DNA of 64,000 nucleotides from an uncultured Tenacibaculum sp. Lineage in GTDB: Bacteria > Bacteroidota > Bacteroidia > Flavobacteriales > Flavobacteriaceae. The position numbers were made by a program, and so were the translations under genes. How positions within the stretch are numbered: position 1 is the stretch's first letter; every line of letters begins with the position of its first letter. Shown here in pieces: positions 36,918-45,567 of this stretch. The notes below the pieces were generated by a model. The model saw only the letters and a list, made by a program, of their open reading frames with translations, ran no database searches and was not told the DNA's origin. The DNA is taken from NCBI GenBank assembly GCA_947498055.1, contig CANMJA010000007.1, positions 93,966-157,965 of the forward strand. Reading direction: 5' to 3'.

Positions 36918-38888
36918 ATGAAAAAATTTTTATATAGTATTTTAATAATCATTGCTTTAATTACTTATAGCTGTACTGATGAAGTTGAATTTAGTTCTAA
37001 TACGGAAGCTTTAGGTACATTTAAGATAGTTTCGCCTGAAAATGCAGTTTCTTATACATTAAATTCTGGAACTCCAGATAAAATGATCTCTTTTACATGG
37101 ACTAATGCAACTCCTGGAGTTAGTAGAACTCCTAAATACTCGGTTTCATTTTTTAAAGTGAATGATCAAACTTCTTTCAAAACTTACAACTCAGATAATG
37201 AAGGAGTAAATAATTCTTTAAATATTTCTTTTGCAGATTTAGACAACGCTTTAGAAAGTGCAGGCTACACTAACGGAGAAAAAGCAAAAATACAATGGCA
37301 AGTTATTGCTACAAATGGTGATGTTGAAAATATATCTGGAAAAACAAACATTGAGGTTACTAGATTTAACAGTAATGGTATTAACGATTTTAAGCTACTA
37401 ACGCCAACTAATAATAAATTAATTACTGCTGATATTTATGGAACTCCTGATGATGAAGTTGAGTTTACATGGGAAAAACCAACAACAACAACAGATAACA
37501 CAGGCACTATAACTTATGAGTTATTATTTGATACTTTAGAAGGAGACTTTACAACTCCTCTAGAATCTTTTCCTGTAACATCTGTAGAGTCTTTTTCTAT
37601 GACACATAGAGAAATTGGAGAAAAATTTGGTGCTAATCCTAATTTAAAATGGACTATACGAGCAACGATAGATACTACTACTATATATTTAGATGCTGCT
37701 CCAAAATTTATTAACTGGGATGTATTTGTTATTAATGAATTTTATTTAGTAGGCTCTCACAATGGTTGGGATAATACAACTGCAACTCCATTTGTAGATA
37801 AAGGAAATGGTACTTTTGAATTACAAATAGAACTTCCTGCCAATTCTGAATTTAAATTTTTACCGCAATTAGGCTCTTGGGATGGAGATTGGGGAGAAAG
37901 TACAACTACTCCTGGTGCTTTAGTGCAAGATGGTGAACAAAATATTAAAACAACAAATGCTGGAAAATATGTTATAAAAGTAGATTTTCCATCGTTAAGT
38001 TTTACTGTAACAGAATTTAAAGCTCCAGATAATCTGTTTTTAGTAGGCGCTCATAATGGTTGGAATAATGCGGATAGTACGCAACAATTTTTTAATAATG
38101 GGGATGGTGTCTTTGTTAAAGTACAGCAATTTTCTGCTGGAGATGAATTCAAATTTTTACCTGTATCTGGTTCTTGGGATGGAGATTGGGGAGAAAGTAA
38201 AACAACTCCTGGTGATTTAGTACAAGATGATGAGCAAAATGTTAAAATTACAGATGCCGGAAATTATGTGATTATTGTTGATTTTAATACTTCAAAAATA
38301 AAAGTATCTCCTATAAACAATTTATTTGCCGTAGGTTCACATAATGGATGGAATAACGCGGATAGTTCTCAAGAGTTTTACTCTTCTGGCAATGGCGTTT
38401 TTACTAAAGTATTAACGTTTGATGCTGGTGCTGAATTTAAATTATTACCTGAATCTGGTTCTTGGGATGGAGATTGGGGAGAAAGTAAAACAACTCCTGG
38501 TATTCTAGATCAAGATGATGAACAAAATATTACTATAACTGCAGCAGGTAACTATATAATAACTGTAGATTTTAATACTTTAAGTTATAACTTAAAAGAA
38601 TTACCTGAAAATTTATATATAGTTGGTAGTATAAATGGTTGGGATAACACAACTGCTCCTGCTTTTACTAAAGTTTCTGAAGGAGTTTTCGAAATATCAC
38701 AAGTATTAAATGCCTCTGATGAGTTTAAATTTTTACCTATGCAAGGCTCATGGGATAATGATTGGGGAGAAAGTAAGCTGTACGATAGAATGCTTGTAAG
38801 AGATGATGAAAAAAATGTAAATTCACCTGGAGATGGAACGTTTACCATCACAGTAGATTTTCATAAAGGAAATTATACTATTAATTAA
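36918..38888 (+). CDS. SusE/SusF-like glucan-binding lipoprotein, four tandem modules
   Basis: 656 residues. Lipobox YSC at Cys19, a SusE N-terminal domain (to about residue 135), a further Ig-like domain, then four modules of about 96-99 residues (roughly residues 272-656). Each has LVG-HNGWDN/NNAD, EFKFLP, GSWDGDWGES, DEQN and a closing VDF strand; the Trp pairs are typical starch-contacting residues. It holds glucan at the cell surface for the amylase and SusCD. Modules 2 and 3 are nearly identical in DNA, showing recent duplication. Confidence 0.9.
   Translation: MKKFLYSILIIIALITYSCTDEVEFSSNTEALGTFKIVSPENAVSYTLNSGTPDKMISFTWTNATPGVSRTPKYSVSFFKVNDQTSFKTYNSDNEGVNNSLNISFADLDNALESAGYTNGEKAKIQWQVIATNGDVENISGKTNIEVTRFNSNGINDFKLLTPTNNKLITADIYGTPDDEVEFTWEKPTTTTDNTGTITYELLFDTLEGDFTTPLESFPVTSVESFSMTHREIGEKFGANPNLKWTIRATIDTTTIYLDAAPKFINWDVFVINEFYLVGSHNGWDNTTATPFVDKGNGTFELQIELPANSEFKFLPQLGSWDGDWGESTTTPGALVQDGEQNIKTTNAGKYVIKVDFPSLSFTVTEFKAPDNLFLVGAHNGWNNADSTQQFFNNGDGVFVKVQQFSAGDEFKFLPVSGSWDGDWGESKTTPGDLVQDDEQNVKITDAGNYVIIVDFNTSKIKVSPINNLFAVGSHNGWNNADSSQEFYSSGNGVFTKVLTFDAGAEFKLLPESGSWDGDWGESKTTPGILDQDDEQNITITAAGNYIITVDFNTLSYNLKELPENLYIVGSINGWDNTTAPAFTKVSEGVFEISQVLNASDEFKFLPMQGSWDNDWGESKLYDRMLVRDDEKNVNSPGDGTFTITVDFHKGNYTIN
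37735..38885 (+). repeat. Four tandem in-frame module repeats of the glucan-binding protein
   Basis: Repeat period is 288-297 bases (96-99 codons). A 49-base stretch is identical between 38165-38213 and 38453-38501, exactly 288 bases apart. Module 1 shares most of that block and module 4 is the most diverged. Confidence 0.9.
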
Positions 38889-38902
38889 TATTTTTATAAA
38901 AT

Positions 38903-38934
38903 AAAAAGGCTATGTAGTAATACATGGCCTTTTT
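38903..38934 (+). terminator. Terminator between the glucan-binding protein and the amylase
   Basis: Stem aaaaaggctatgta / tacatggccttttt (14 pairs, one G-U) with a 4-base loop and a U-rich 3' side. Only 12 bases remain before the amylase ATG, so there is no room for another promoter. Confidence 0.85.
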
Positions 38935-38946
38935 CATATAAATAGA

Positions 38947-41490
38947 ATGAAAAAAACAATTCTTTTACTACTAAGCTTATACTGTACAGTTAATAGCTTC
39001 TCACAAGAAACATTAACTTTCTCTATTACTCCTTCTAATTTTGAAGATGACACACAAATTACTATCACATTCTCTGGTATAGATAGTAATGTTTGGAATA
39101 CTAATGCCCCTTTATATTTATGGGCATGGTCTTATGATAGTAATGATTTAAATAGCTTGAATGCACCTAATAATGGAGATTGGACAAATTCTGAATCAAG
39201 AACAACTCCGCAAGTATTAACAAAGAACTCAAATAATACTTACTCTATAACTTTTACTCCTACTACATTTTATAATAGAACGGAAATAGGAAAAATTGGT
39301 TTTTTAGTTAAAAATGTCAATGGTAGCATACAATCTACAGATATGGAAACAGAAGTAGGTGCAGCTCCTCCTCCTCCAATGGTTACAGAGGCTACACTTC
39401 CAGCTAATTTAAAAGATGGAATTAATTTTAATTCTTCTGATAATACAAGAGCTACTTTAGTATTATATGCTCCTGGTAAAGATTTTGTACATCTTATAGG
39501 CGATTTTAACGATTGGACTATAGAGGATACTTATTTATTAAAAAAAGATAGTACCAAAGATCGTTTTTGGATTGAACTTACTGGATTAACACCACAAAAA
39601 AATCATTTATATCAATATGTAATTAATCGTACTTTAAGAATTGCTGACCCCTATTCTACTTTGGTATTAACAGAAAGTAATGATCAATTTATAAACGCTG
39701 TAACATATCCTGATTTACCTACATATCCAACTGGTAAAACCAATCATGCAGTTACTGTGTTAAAAACAGGAGAAACTCCTTTTACATGGGAAGTAACTAA
39801 TTTTGAAAGACCTAAAAAAACAGATTTAGTTATTTATGAGATTTTATTACGTGATTTTGATAGTTTACATAGTTTTGATGCTTTAAAAGCCAGGTTAGAT
39901 TATTTAGAAACTTTAGGTATTAATGCTATTGAATTAATGCCAGTAAGTGAATTTGATGGTAATGAATCTTGGGGATACAACCCCTCTTTCCATATGGCAT
40001 TAGATAAATATTATGGTACTAAAGAAGCTTTTAAACAGCTTATTGACGAATGTCATAAAAGAGGAATCGCTGTAATTTTAGATGTCGTATACAACCACGC
40101 TACCGGGCAAAATCCATATTACAGAATGTGGAATACTGTTGATGGAGATTACGGAGGAAAGGCTACTGCAGAAAACCCATTTTTTAATGAAGAACCAAAA
40201 CATTCTTTTAATGTCTTTAATGATTTTGATCATAGTGCTCAAGTTACCAAAGAATATGTAAAAAGAACCACACAATATTGGATAGATGAATTTAAAATAG
40301 ATGGGTTTCGTTGGGATTTAACCAAAGGATTTACTCAAAATTGTTCTGAATCTGACGATAGTTGTACAAATGCTATGCAAGCAGATAGGGTTACTGTTTT
40401 AAAAGAATATGCAGATTATCAATGGGAAATTGATGCTGATTTCTATGTTATTTTCGAACATTTAGGAACCAATGAAGAAGAAACTGAATGGGTAAATTAT
40501 CGTTTGTCGGAAGGTAAAGGTATTTTAATGTGGAGTAATTTAAATGGAAACTATAATGAAACTACTTTAGGTTATCATACCAACGGAAAATCTGATTTCT
40601 CATGGATTTCTTATAAAAAAAGAGGTTGGTCTGTACCTGCAAATATCGCTTATATGGAAAGTCATGATGAGGAACGTTTGATGTATAAAAATATCCAGTT
40701 TGGTAACTCTAATAGTAATTATAATGTAAAAGACATAAATACTGCCTTAAATAGAACTGCATCTGCTGGAGCTTTTTATTTTACCATTCCAGGACCAAAA
40801 ATGATTTGGCAATTTGGTGAATTAGGGTATGATGTTGCCATTGATTTTAATGGTAGAACAGGAAACAAACCTATTCGTTGGGAATATTTTAATGAAACTG
40901 AAAGAAAAGAAATTTATACACTTTGGTCTAAATTAATAGCTTTAAAAAAACAAGAAGATATTTTTAGAACTTCTAATTTTACTTTAGATGTTTCAAAAGA
41001 TACTGGACTAAAGAAAATTCATTTATCTAATGATAATACATCTGATGATTTAGAACATGTTACGATCATAGGTAATTTTGGCATAATAGCTCAAAATATA
41101 ACTCCCGAATTTCAAAAAACAGGTACTTGGTTTAATTTATTAGAAAGTAATAGTACCATAAGTGTTACTGATGTAAATGCTACGCTTTTATTACAACCTG
41201 GAGAATTTAAAATTTATGGAAGTTCTGCTACCACATTATCGAATGAAGATGTTGCAAAAGAAACTTCTTCTTTAAATTTATACCCAAATCCTTCTACCAA
41301 TTATTTTACATTTAATAAAGAAGTAAAAGATATACTTGTCTATGATATTTCAGGAAAAGAAGTAATTAGTTATTCAGGATCTTATGCTAAAGACTATCCT
41401 TTTTCTATAAAACAACTTTCTAATGGAATCTATTTCATAAAAGGAAAAAAACAATCTATATCATTTAATAAAAAACTTATTGTTAAATAA
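38947..41490 (+). CDS. T9SS-secreted GH13 alpha-amylase / pullulanase-like enzyme
   Basis: 847 residues. Signal peptide (to Gln20), a DLYLWAW-type beta module (about 22-140) shared with the product of the gene at 36114, a CBM48-like domain (about 165-260, IGDFNDW), the catalytic domain (about 290-720) with DVVYNHATG (379-387), GFRWDLTKGF (nucleophile Asp457), IFEHLG (Glu504) and ESHDEERL (Asp574), and a T9SS tail (LYPNPSTNYF ... GIYFIKG). It cuts starch outside the cell or on its surface. The -DWGY-type start of the barrel (ESWGYNPS) fits the GH13 pullulanase/glycogen-debranching side. Confidence 0.95.
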   Translation: MKKTILLLLSLYCTVNSFSQETLTFSITPSNFEDDTQITITFSGIDSNVWNTNAPLYLWAWSYDSNDLNSLNAPNNGDWTNSESRTTPQVLTKNSNNTYSITFTPTTFYNRTEIGKIGFLVKNVNGSIQSTDMETEVGAAPPPPMVTEATLPANLKDGINFNSSDNTRATLVLYAPGKDFVHLIGDFNDWTIEDTYLLKKDSTKDRFWIELTGLTPQKNHLYQYVINRTLRIADPYSTLVLTESNDQFINAVTYPDLPTYPTGKTNHAVTVLKTGETPFTWEVTNFERPKKTDLVIYEILLRDFDSLHSFDALKARLDYLETLGINAIELMPVSEFDGNESWGYNPSFHMALDKYYGTKEAFKQLIDECHKRGIAVILDVVYNHATGQNPYYRMWNTVDGDYGGKATAENPFFNEEPKHSFNVFNDFDHSAQVTKEYVKRTTQYWIDEFKIDGFRWDLTKGFTQNCSESDDSCTNAMQADRVTVLKEYADYQWEIDADFYVIFEHLGTNEEETEWVNYRLSEGKGILMWSNLNGNYNETTLGYHTNGKSDFSWISYKKRGWSVPANIAYMESHDEERLMYKNIQFGNSNSNYNVKDINTALNRTASAGAFYFTIPGPKMIWQFGELGYDVAIDFNGRTGNKPIRWEYFNETERKEIYTLWSKLIALKKQEDIFRTSNFTLDVSKDTGLKKIHLSNDNTSDDLEHVTIIGNFGIIAQNITPEFQKTGTWFNLLESNSTISVTDVNATLLLQPGEFKIYGSSATTLSNEDVAKETSSLNLYPNPSTNYFTFNKEVKDILVYDISGKEVISYSGSYAKDYPFSIKQLSNGIYFIKGKKQSISFNKKLIVK

Positions 41491-41496
41491 TAAAAG

Positions 41497-41569
41497 AAAC
41501 TCTAATTGTGAATTTTTATAGCGCTATTTTTGCATAATGCAATCAAAAAAGCAATCACAATTAGAGTTT
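41497..41569. repeat. Perfect 15-bp inverted repeat enclosing the Bcr/CflA promoter and start codon
   Basis: AAACTCTAATTGTGA (41497-41511) and its exact reverse complement (41555-41569), 43 bases apart. Inside lie a 10-bp palindrome ATAGCGCTAT (41518-41527) and a 6-1-6 palindrome TTGCATAATGCAA (41530-41542) that contains the ATG. The left arm carries the -33 TTG and the right arm codes for residues 7-11. Confidence 0.9.
41506..41532 (+). promoter_or_regulatory. Promoter of the Bcr/CflA gene
   Basis: -33 TTG (41506-41508), 16-base spacer, -7 TATTTTTG (41525-41532). Only four bases separate the -7 box from the ATG at 41537, so the transcript should begin at or next to the start codon. Confidence 0.75.
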
Positions 41570-42745
41570 ATTGCTCTAATGGCATCTTTAATGTCACTCG
41601 TAGCCTTATCAATAGATGCTTTACTTCCTGCTTTAAAGCAAATTGGAATTTCTATAGGAATACAAAATTCCACAGATAATCAATTACTAATCACCATGAT
41701 TTTTTTAGGTTTAGGATTTGGGCAATTAATATTTGGTCCTCTTTCTGACTCTTTTGGTCGTAAACCAATTATATATATCGGATTTATCGTTTTTATAATA
41801 GCTAGTTTTATTTGTGTTTCTGCAACTTCTATAGAAACAATGATTTTTGGTAGAGTTTTACAAGGCATCGGTTTATCTGCTCCAAGAACCATTAGCATAG
41901 CCATGGTAAGAGATAGTTTTAGTGGTGATTATATGGCTCGAGTGATGTCTTTTATTGTGGTTATTTTTATTTTAGTTCCAGTAATTGCTCCAGCAATAGG
42001 TAAATTATTATTAGATCTTTATGGTTGGAAATTTATATTTAATAGCCAGTTAATATATGGTAGTATTATCATTTTTTGGCTATGGAAAAGACAACCAGAA
42101 ACTTTAATAGAAGAAAAGAAAATTGCTTTCACTTTCAATCTGTTTTTAAAAAGTGCTAAAGAATTTTTTAAACACAAACAAGCTGTTATATTTACATTAA
42201 TATCTGGGTTTATCACAGGGTCTTTTATGGTTTATTTAAGTGCTTCTGAGCATATTTTTAGAAATCAATACCATTTATCTGAAGAATTCCCTTATATTTT
42301 TGCTGGTCTAGCAATTAGTGTTGGATTTGCAACTTTTTTAAATGGATCGTTCGTAATGAAGTTTGGTATGCTTAATTTAGTAAAAATATTTGCTGTAAGC
42401 TTTACTCTTATTTCTTTTACTTATATTTTTTTATTCTACGGAAAAGAAAATCCGAACATTTATATATTATTAACCTTTTGTGGTTTACAGTTTTTCTCTA
42501 TTGGTTTTTTATTTGGTAATTTAAGAGCATTAGCAATGCAACCTATTGGTCATATTGCTGGCATGGGAGCTGCAATAAACGGATTTGTTTCTACAATTAT
42601 GGCTGTTCCAATTGCTACATTTATTGGTCGTTATATTACTACAACTGTAGTGCCTCTCTTTATTGGTTTTTTGGTTTGCGGAACTTTATCATTAGTTTTG
42701 TTAACTATTTTACAGTTTAAATGGATAAAAAAAACACATATCTAA
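41537..42745 (+). CDS. Bcr/CflA-type MFS drug exporter
   Basis: 402 residues, twelve membrane helices, with the MFS loop 2-3 signature GPLSDSFGRKPIIYIGF (about 74-90) and drug/H+ antiporter motif C region (VPVIAPAIGKLLLDLYGW). Bcr/CflA proteins export antibiotics such as bicyclomycin or sulfonamides, and sometimes cysteine. The gene has its own promoter inside nested palindromes and overlaps the next gene by 25 bases, so the pair is coupled. Confidence 0.93.
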   Translation: MQSKKQSQLEFIALMASLMSLVALSIDALLPALKQIGISIGIQNSTDNQLLITMIFLGLGFGQLIFGPLSDSFGRKPIIYIGFIVFIIASFICVSATSIETMIFGRVLQGIGLSAPRTISIAMVRDSFSGDYMARVMSFIVVIFILVPVIAPAIGKLLLDLYGWKFIFNSQLIYGSIIIFWLWKRQPETLIEEKKIAFTFNLFLKSAKEFFKHKQAVIFTLISGFITGSFMVYLSASEHIFRNQYHLSEEFPYIFAGLAISVGFATFLNGSFVMKFGMLNLVKIFAVSFTLISFTYIFLFYGKENPNIYILLTFCGLQFFSIGFLFGNLRALAMQPIGHIAGMGAAINGFVSTIMAVPIATFIGRYITTTVVPLFIGFLVCGTLSLVLLTILQFKWIKKTHI

Positions 42746-43845
42746 AAACTATTATTTATTCTATTCTTATTAGTCTATTTCTTTTTTCTTGTATTAATAA
42801 AGTTAAAAAAGAAACTATAGCATCTAATGAAAAAAACACTTTTACTATAAAAGGTACTACTTCAAAAAAGATAGATTCAGAATATATTTTTTTAATTGAT
42901 AAAAACGAAACTAAGTTAGATTCTTCTAAAATAGAACAACATTCTTTTGTTTTAAAAGGTAAAATAACTAGTGCTGATTTATATTATATACGATTAAGTG
43001 ATAATAGTAAAAAACATCCTTTCATCTTAGAAAATTCCAATTACTCTGTTTTAATTAACTTAAAAGAAGCAATGATTATTGGTGGAGATTTAAATAATGC
43101 TTTTTTTTCTTATAAAAACATGGTAAAAACAAAGCAAGAACAACAAGCTAAGTTTTATCAAATGTTCTCTTATAAAGATATTAGTTTAAAAAATTATTTA
43201 CGTAAAATAGATTCTATTAGTAAAAAAGAAAAAAAAGAACTTCATGAATTTATTCTTCATAATACCAACAACATTCTTCCATCTATTCTTTTAGATCATG
43301 AAAATTTCTCTTCTAAAGAACTAATACAGCTTAAAAAGGATTTAATTGCATCTAACCATATTAGAAATATAAATAAATTAGATCTTAGAATTGAAAAACA
43401 GAAAAATATTGAACTAAGTAAAAAGATTGCTCGACGAAAAACTGCTCCTTTATTTTCAGGAACTAATCTTCTTGGATCTCGAACTTATTTAGAAAATATT
43501 ACAAAAGGAAAAAAGTTATTTTTAATTGATTTTTGGGCTAGTTGGTGTCCTCCATGTAGAGATGCTTCTCCAAAAATTAAAAAATTATATGAAAAATATT
43601 ACCTAAAAGGATTTGATATTCTTTCTGTTTCTGAAGATAGATCTGTCACAGAATGGAAAGATGGTATAGCTACAGATGGTTTAGAAAGTTGGTATCATAT
43701 ATACGATGATTATAATAGAATTTCTTCTTTATATAACGTAACTGGGTTACCTCATATGGTACTTTTAGACGAAAAAGGTAAAATTATAAAAAGTAAAATT
43801 TCTATTTCTGAGCTTCAAAATGAACTAGAAAGAGTATTTAAATGA
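42721..43845 (+). CDS. TlpA-like thioredoxin lipoprotein with DUF4369-like N-domain
   Basis: 374 residues. Lipobox FSC (Cys24), a beta-rich N-domain (about 38-130: FTIKGTTSKK, IYYIRLSDN) like DUF4369, a helical linker, and a C-terminal TlpA domain with FWASWCPPCRDA (about 274-285) and cis-proline YNVTGLPHMVLLDEKGK. It is anchored in the periplasm and reduces disulfides or supports cytochrome maturation. The start lies inside the exporter gene, 25 bases before its end. Confidence 0.92.
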   Translation: MDKKNTYLKTIIYSILISLFLFSCINKVKKETIASNEKNTFTIKGTTSKKIDSEYIFLIDKNETKLDSSKIEQHSFVLKGKITSADLYYIRLSDNSKKHPFILENSNYSVLINLKEAMIIGGDLNNAFFSYKNMVKTKQEQQAKFYQMFSYKDISLKNYLRKIDSISKKEKKELHEFILHNTNNILPSILLDHENFSSKELIQLKKDLIASNHIRNINKLDLRIEKQKNIELSKKIARRKTAPLFSGTNLLGSRTYLENITKGKKLFLIDFWASWCPPCRDASPKIKKLYEKYYLKGFDILSVSEDRSVTEWKDGIATDGLESWYHIYDDYNRISSLYNVTGLPHMVLLDEKGKIIKSKISISELQNELERVFK

Positions 43846-43888
43846 GTAACATAGAAGCAGCGTTTCAAAGAATTCATATAGATGAAAT

Positions 43889-43924
43889 AGAAAGAGGAGT
43901 AATTTTAAAATTACTCCTCTTTTT
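43889..43924. terminator. Bidirectional terminator between the thioredoxin and Lrp genes
   Basis: Perfect repeat aaagaggagtaa / ttactcctcttt (12 bp, extendable through the A/T centre) with T runs on both sides, between convergent genes ending at 43845 and 43943. Confidence 0.9.
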
Positions 43925-43942
43925 ATTTCATATTTTTAAATA

Positions 43943-44422
43943 CTAGAAATCTTGAAAGATTGCATGCATCATTCTCTTCTTATCATTAATACTTTCTTCT
44001 AAAGCAATCATAGTTTCTGTTCTACTAACACCATGAATTTCATCTATTTTGTAGATGATATCTTTAGCATCATTAGTACTCTTTGCTCTTACCTTACAAA
44101 AAATATTATACTTACCAGCAGTTACATAGGCAACAGTTACGTTAGGTATTAAACGTAAATTTTCTATTACGTGCTGAGTCATAGAGGTTTTTTCTAAAAA
44201 AATACCCACATGAGCTATAAAAGAATATCCCATCTTCTCATAATCTAATGTTAGAGTAGATCCTTGAATAATTCCTTCATCTTCCATTTTTTTTACCCTT
44301 ACATGTATAGTACCTGCCGAAACTAATAATTTCTTCGCTATATCTGTAAAAGGTGTACGCGCATTTTCGATTAAAATATCTAATATCTGGTGATCGATTT
44401 CATCTAATACGAATTTCTTCAT
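43943..44422 (-). CDS. Lrp/AsnC-family transcriptional regulator
   Basis: 159 residues. N-terminal winged helix (LDEIDHQILDILIENARTPF, AKKLLVSAGTIHVRVKKMEDEGII) and C-terminal ligand-binding RAM domain (VTVAYVTAGKYNIFCKVRAKS, KIDEIHGVSRTETMIALEE). It probably senses an amino acid. The promoter has -33 TTG, 21 bases, -7 TATTTTTG. The target genes are unknown. Confidence 0.95.
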   Translation of the reverse strand: MKKFVLDEIDHQILDILIENARTPFTDIAKKLLVSAGTIHVRVKKMEDEGIIQGSTLTLDYEKMGYSFIAHVGIFLEKTSMTQHVIENLRLIPNVTVAYVTAGKYNIFCKVRAKSTNDAKDIIYKIDEIHGVSRTETMIALEESINDKKRMMHAIFQDF

Positions 44423-44448
44423 TTTTAAATTTTATTCATAGTATGATG

Positions 44449-44480
44449 CAAAAATATTAATAATTATTATTAAATAACAA
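44449..44480 (-). promoter_or_regulatory. Promoter of the Lrp/AsnC gene
   Basis: Minus strand: TTG at 44480-44478, 21-base spacer, TATTTTTG at 44456-44449; start codon 26 bases further down. Both elements match the Bacteroidota consensus. Confidence 0.75.
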
Positions 44481-44516
44481 GTTCTAACCCTATTTTATTT
44501 AATTTTTAATAAAAAT

Positions 44517-45566
44517 TTAATCTTCGAAAACGATTTCGATATGTCCAAATTGGGCATTTAAATCTTCTATTTCCTTTTCTTCTAGTTTAGAGATTAATTG
44601 ATTATCTATAATATTATCTACATATAAAAATCCTTTATCTTTTTTATTTTTATATCGATGAATAACATCAAAAAAACTTTTAACATTATTTGGAATATTA
44701 AAATAAGGTTTAAAAATTTTAAAGTCTGTGTTAATAGCTATATGATAAATTCCTTGTAATAGCGCGTAAAAGTTAAATTTTCTAACTTCTTCCCTATCAT
44801 AATCATTAGGGTAATGACCTGCTTCTATTAATATTGTATTATGTCCTAGTTTTTGAAAATTATCTCCTGTAGCAGTAGGATAAAATTCATCTGTATATCT
44901 TCCTATGTGATTTGGTATTATTTTCTGTAGCAATTCATTCATAGAAATTATTACGTTCATCGTTTTTTTTCTTCCTTCTGTAACTTCTCTTGTTTCCTCT
45001 TCAGAAGGAGCTAAAAAAGATATTGTTGCTGGGTTTTTGGTATTTTTAACTCCGAAAATAGTACGTTGATCATGTAAATTAAAACAAAATTGAGGATTAA
45101 ACTTATCTAATTCGTTTCTTAATAATTTACTTTCACAAGCTTTTAAAGCAACGGCATCTCTGTTTAAGTCTACATGATTAGCATTCACTCTTGTATATGC
45201 TAAAGCTCCGTCTGGATTAAGCATTGGTATTATTTCTATCGTACAATTAGCATAAATGGTTTTAATAATTTCATTGTCAATATTTTTTTTGATAAAATTT
45301 AAAAAATCAAAAACAGCTTTAGTACCAGTACTTTCATTACCATGCATTTGGCTCCAAATTAAAATTCGTTTTGCCCCAGTTCCTAATTTTAATTTATAAA
45401 TTTCTCTACCCTGCTCAGAAAGCCCTAACAATTCTTTAGTAATTGATACGTCTAATGTATTGTATAATGGCTTTATATCTTCTAATTTAACCCACTTTCC
45501 GTGAATTGTATTTTCCTTTACAGTTGTATATTTTTCTTCTAAAAACGCTATATCTAATAAACTCAT
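44517..45566 (-). CDS. M14-family zinc carboxypeptidase / deacylase-like protein
   Basis: 349 residues, no signal peptide. Zinc ligands are His75 and Glu78 in QMHGNEST and His165 in FNLHDQ; the catalytic Glu is Glu248 in ILIEAGHYPND, and NPDGALAYTRVNANHVDLNRD marks the substrate-binding loop. M14 proteins remove C-terminal residues from peptides or peptidoglycan stems, or act on amide links. Its ATG lies one base below the end of the aminotransferase gene upstream, so the genes are in one operon. Confidence 0.92.
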   Translation of the reverse strand: MSLLDIAFLEEKYTTVKENTIHGKWVKLEDIKPLYNTLDVSITKELLGLSEQGREIYKLKLGTGAKRILIWSQMHGNESTGTKAVFDFLNFIKKNIDNEIIKTIYANCTIEIIPMLNPDGALAYTRVNANHVDLNRDAVALKACESKLLRNELDKFNPQFCFNLHDQRTIFGVKNTKNPATISFLAPSEEETREVTEGRKKTMNVIISMNELLQKIIPNHIGRYTDEFYPTATGDNFQKLGHNTILIEAGHYPNDYDREEVRKFNFYALLQGIYHIAINTDFKIFKPYFNIPNNVKSFFDVIHRYKNKKDKGFLYVDNIIDNQLISKLEEKEIEDLNAQFGHIEIVFED

Positions 45567-45567
45567 A

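Noticed and set aside
43842..43946. 34-codon frame overlapping the thioredoxin stop by ATGA
   Set aside because: It runs through the bidirectional terminator at 43889-43924, so it is unlikely to be translated in full.
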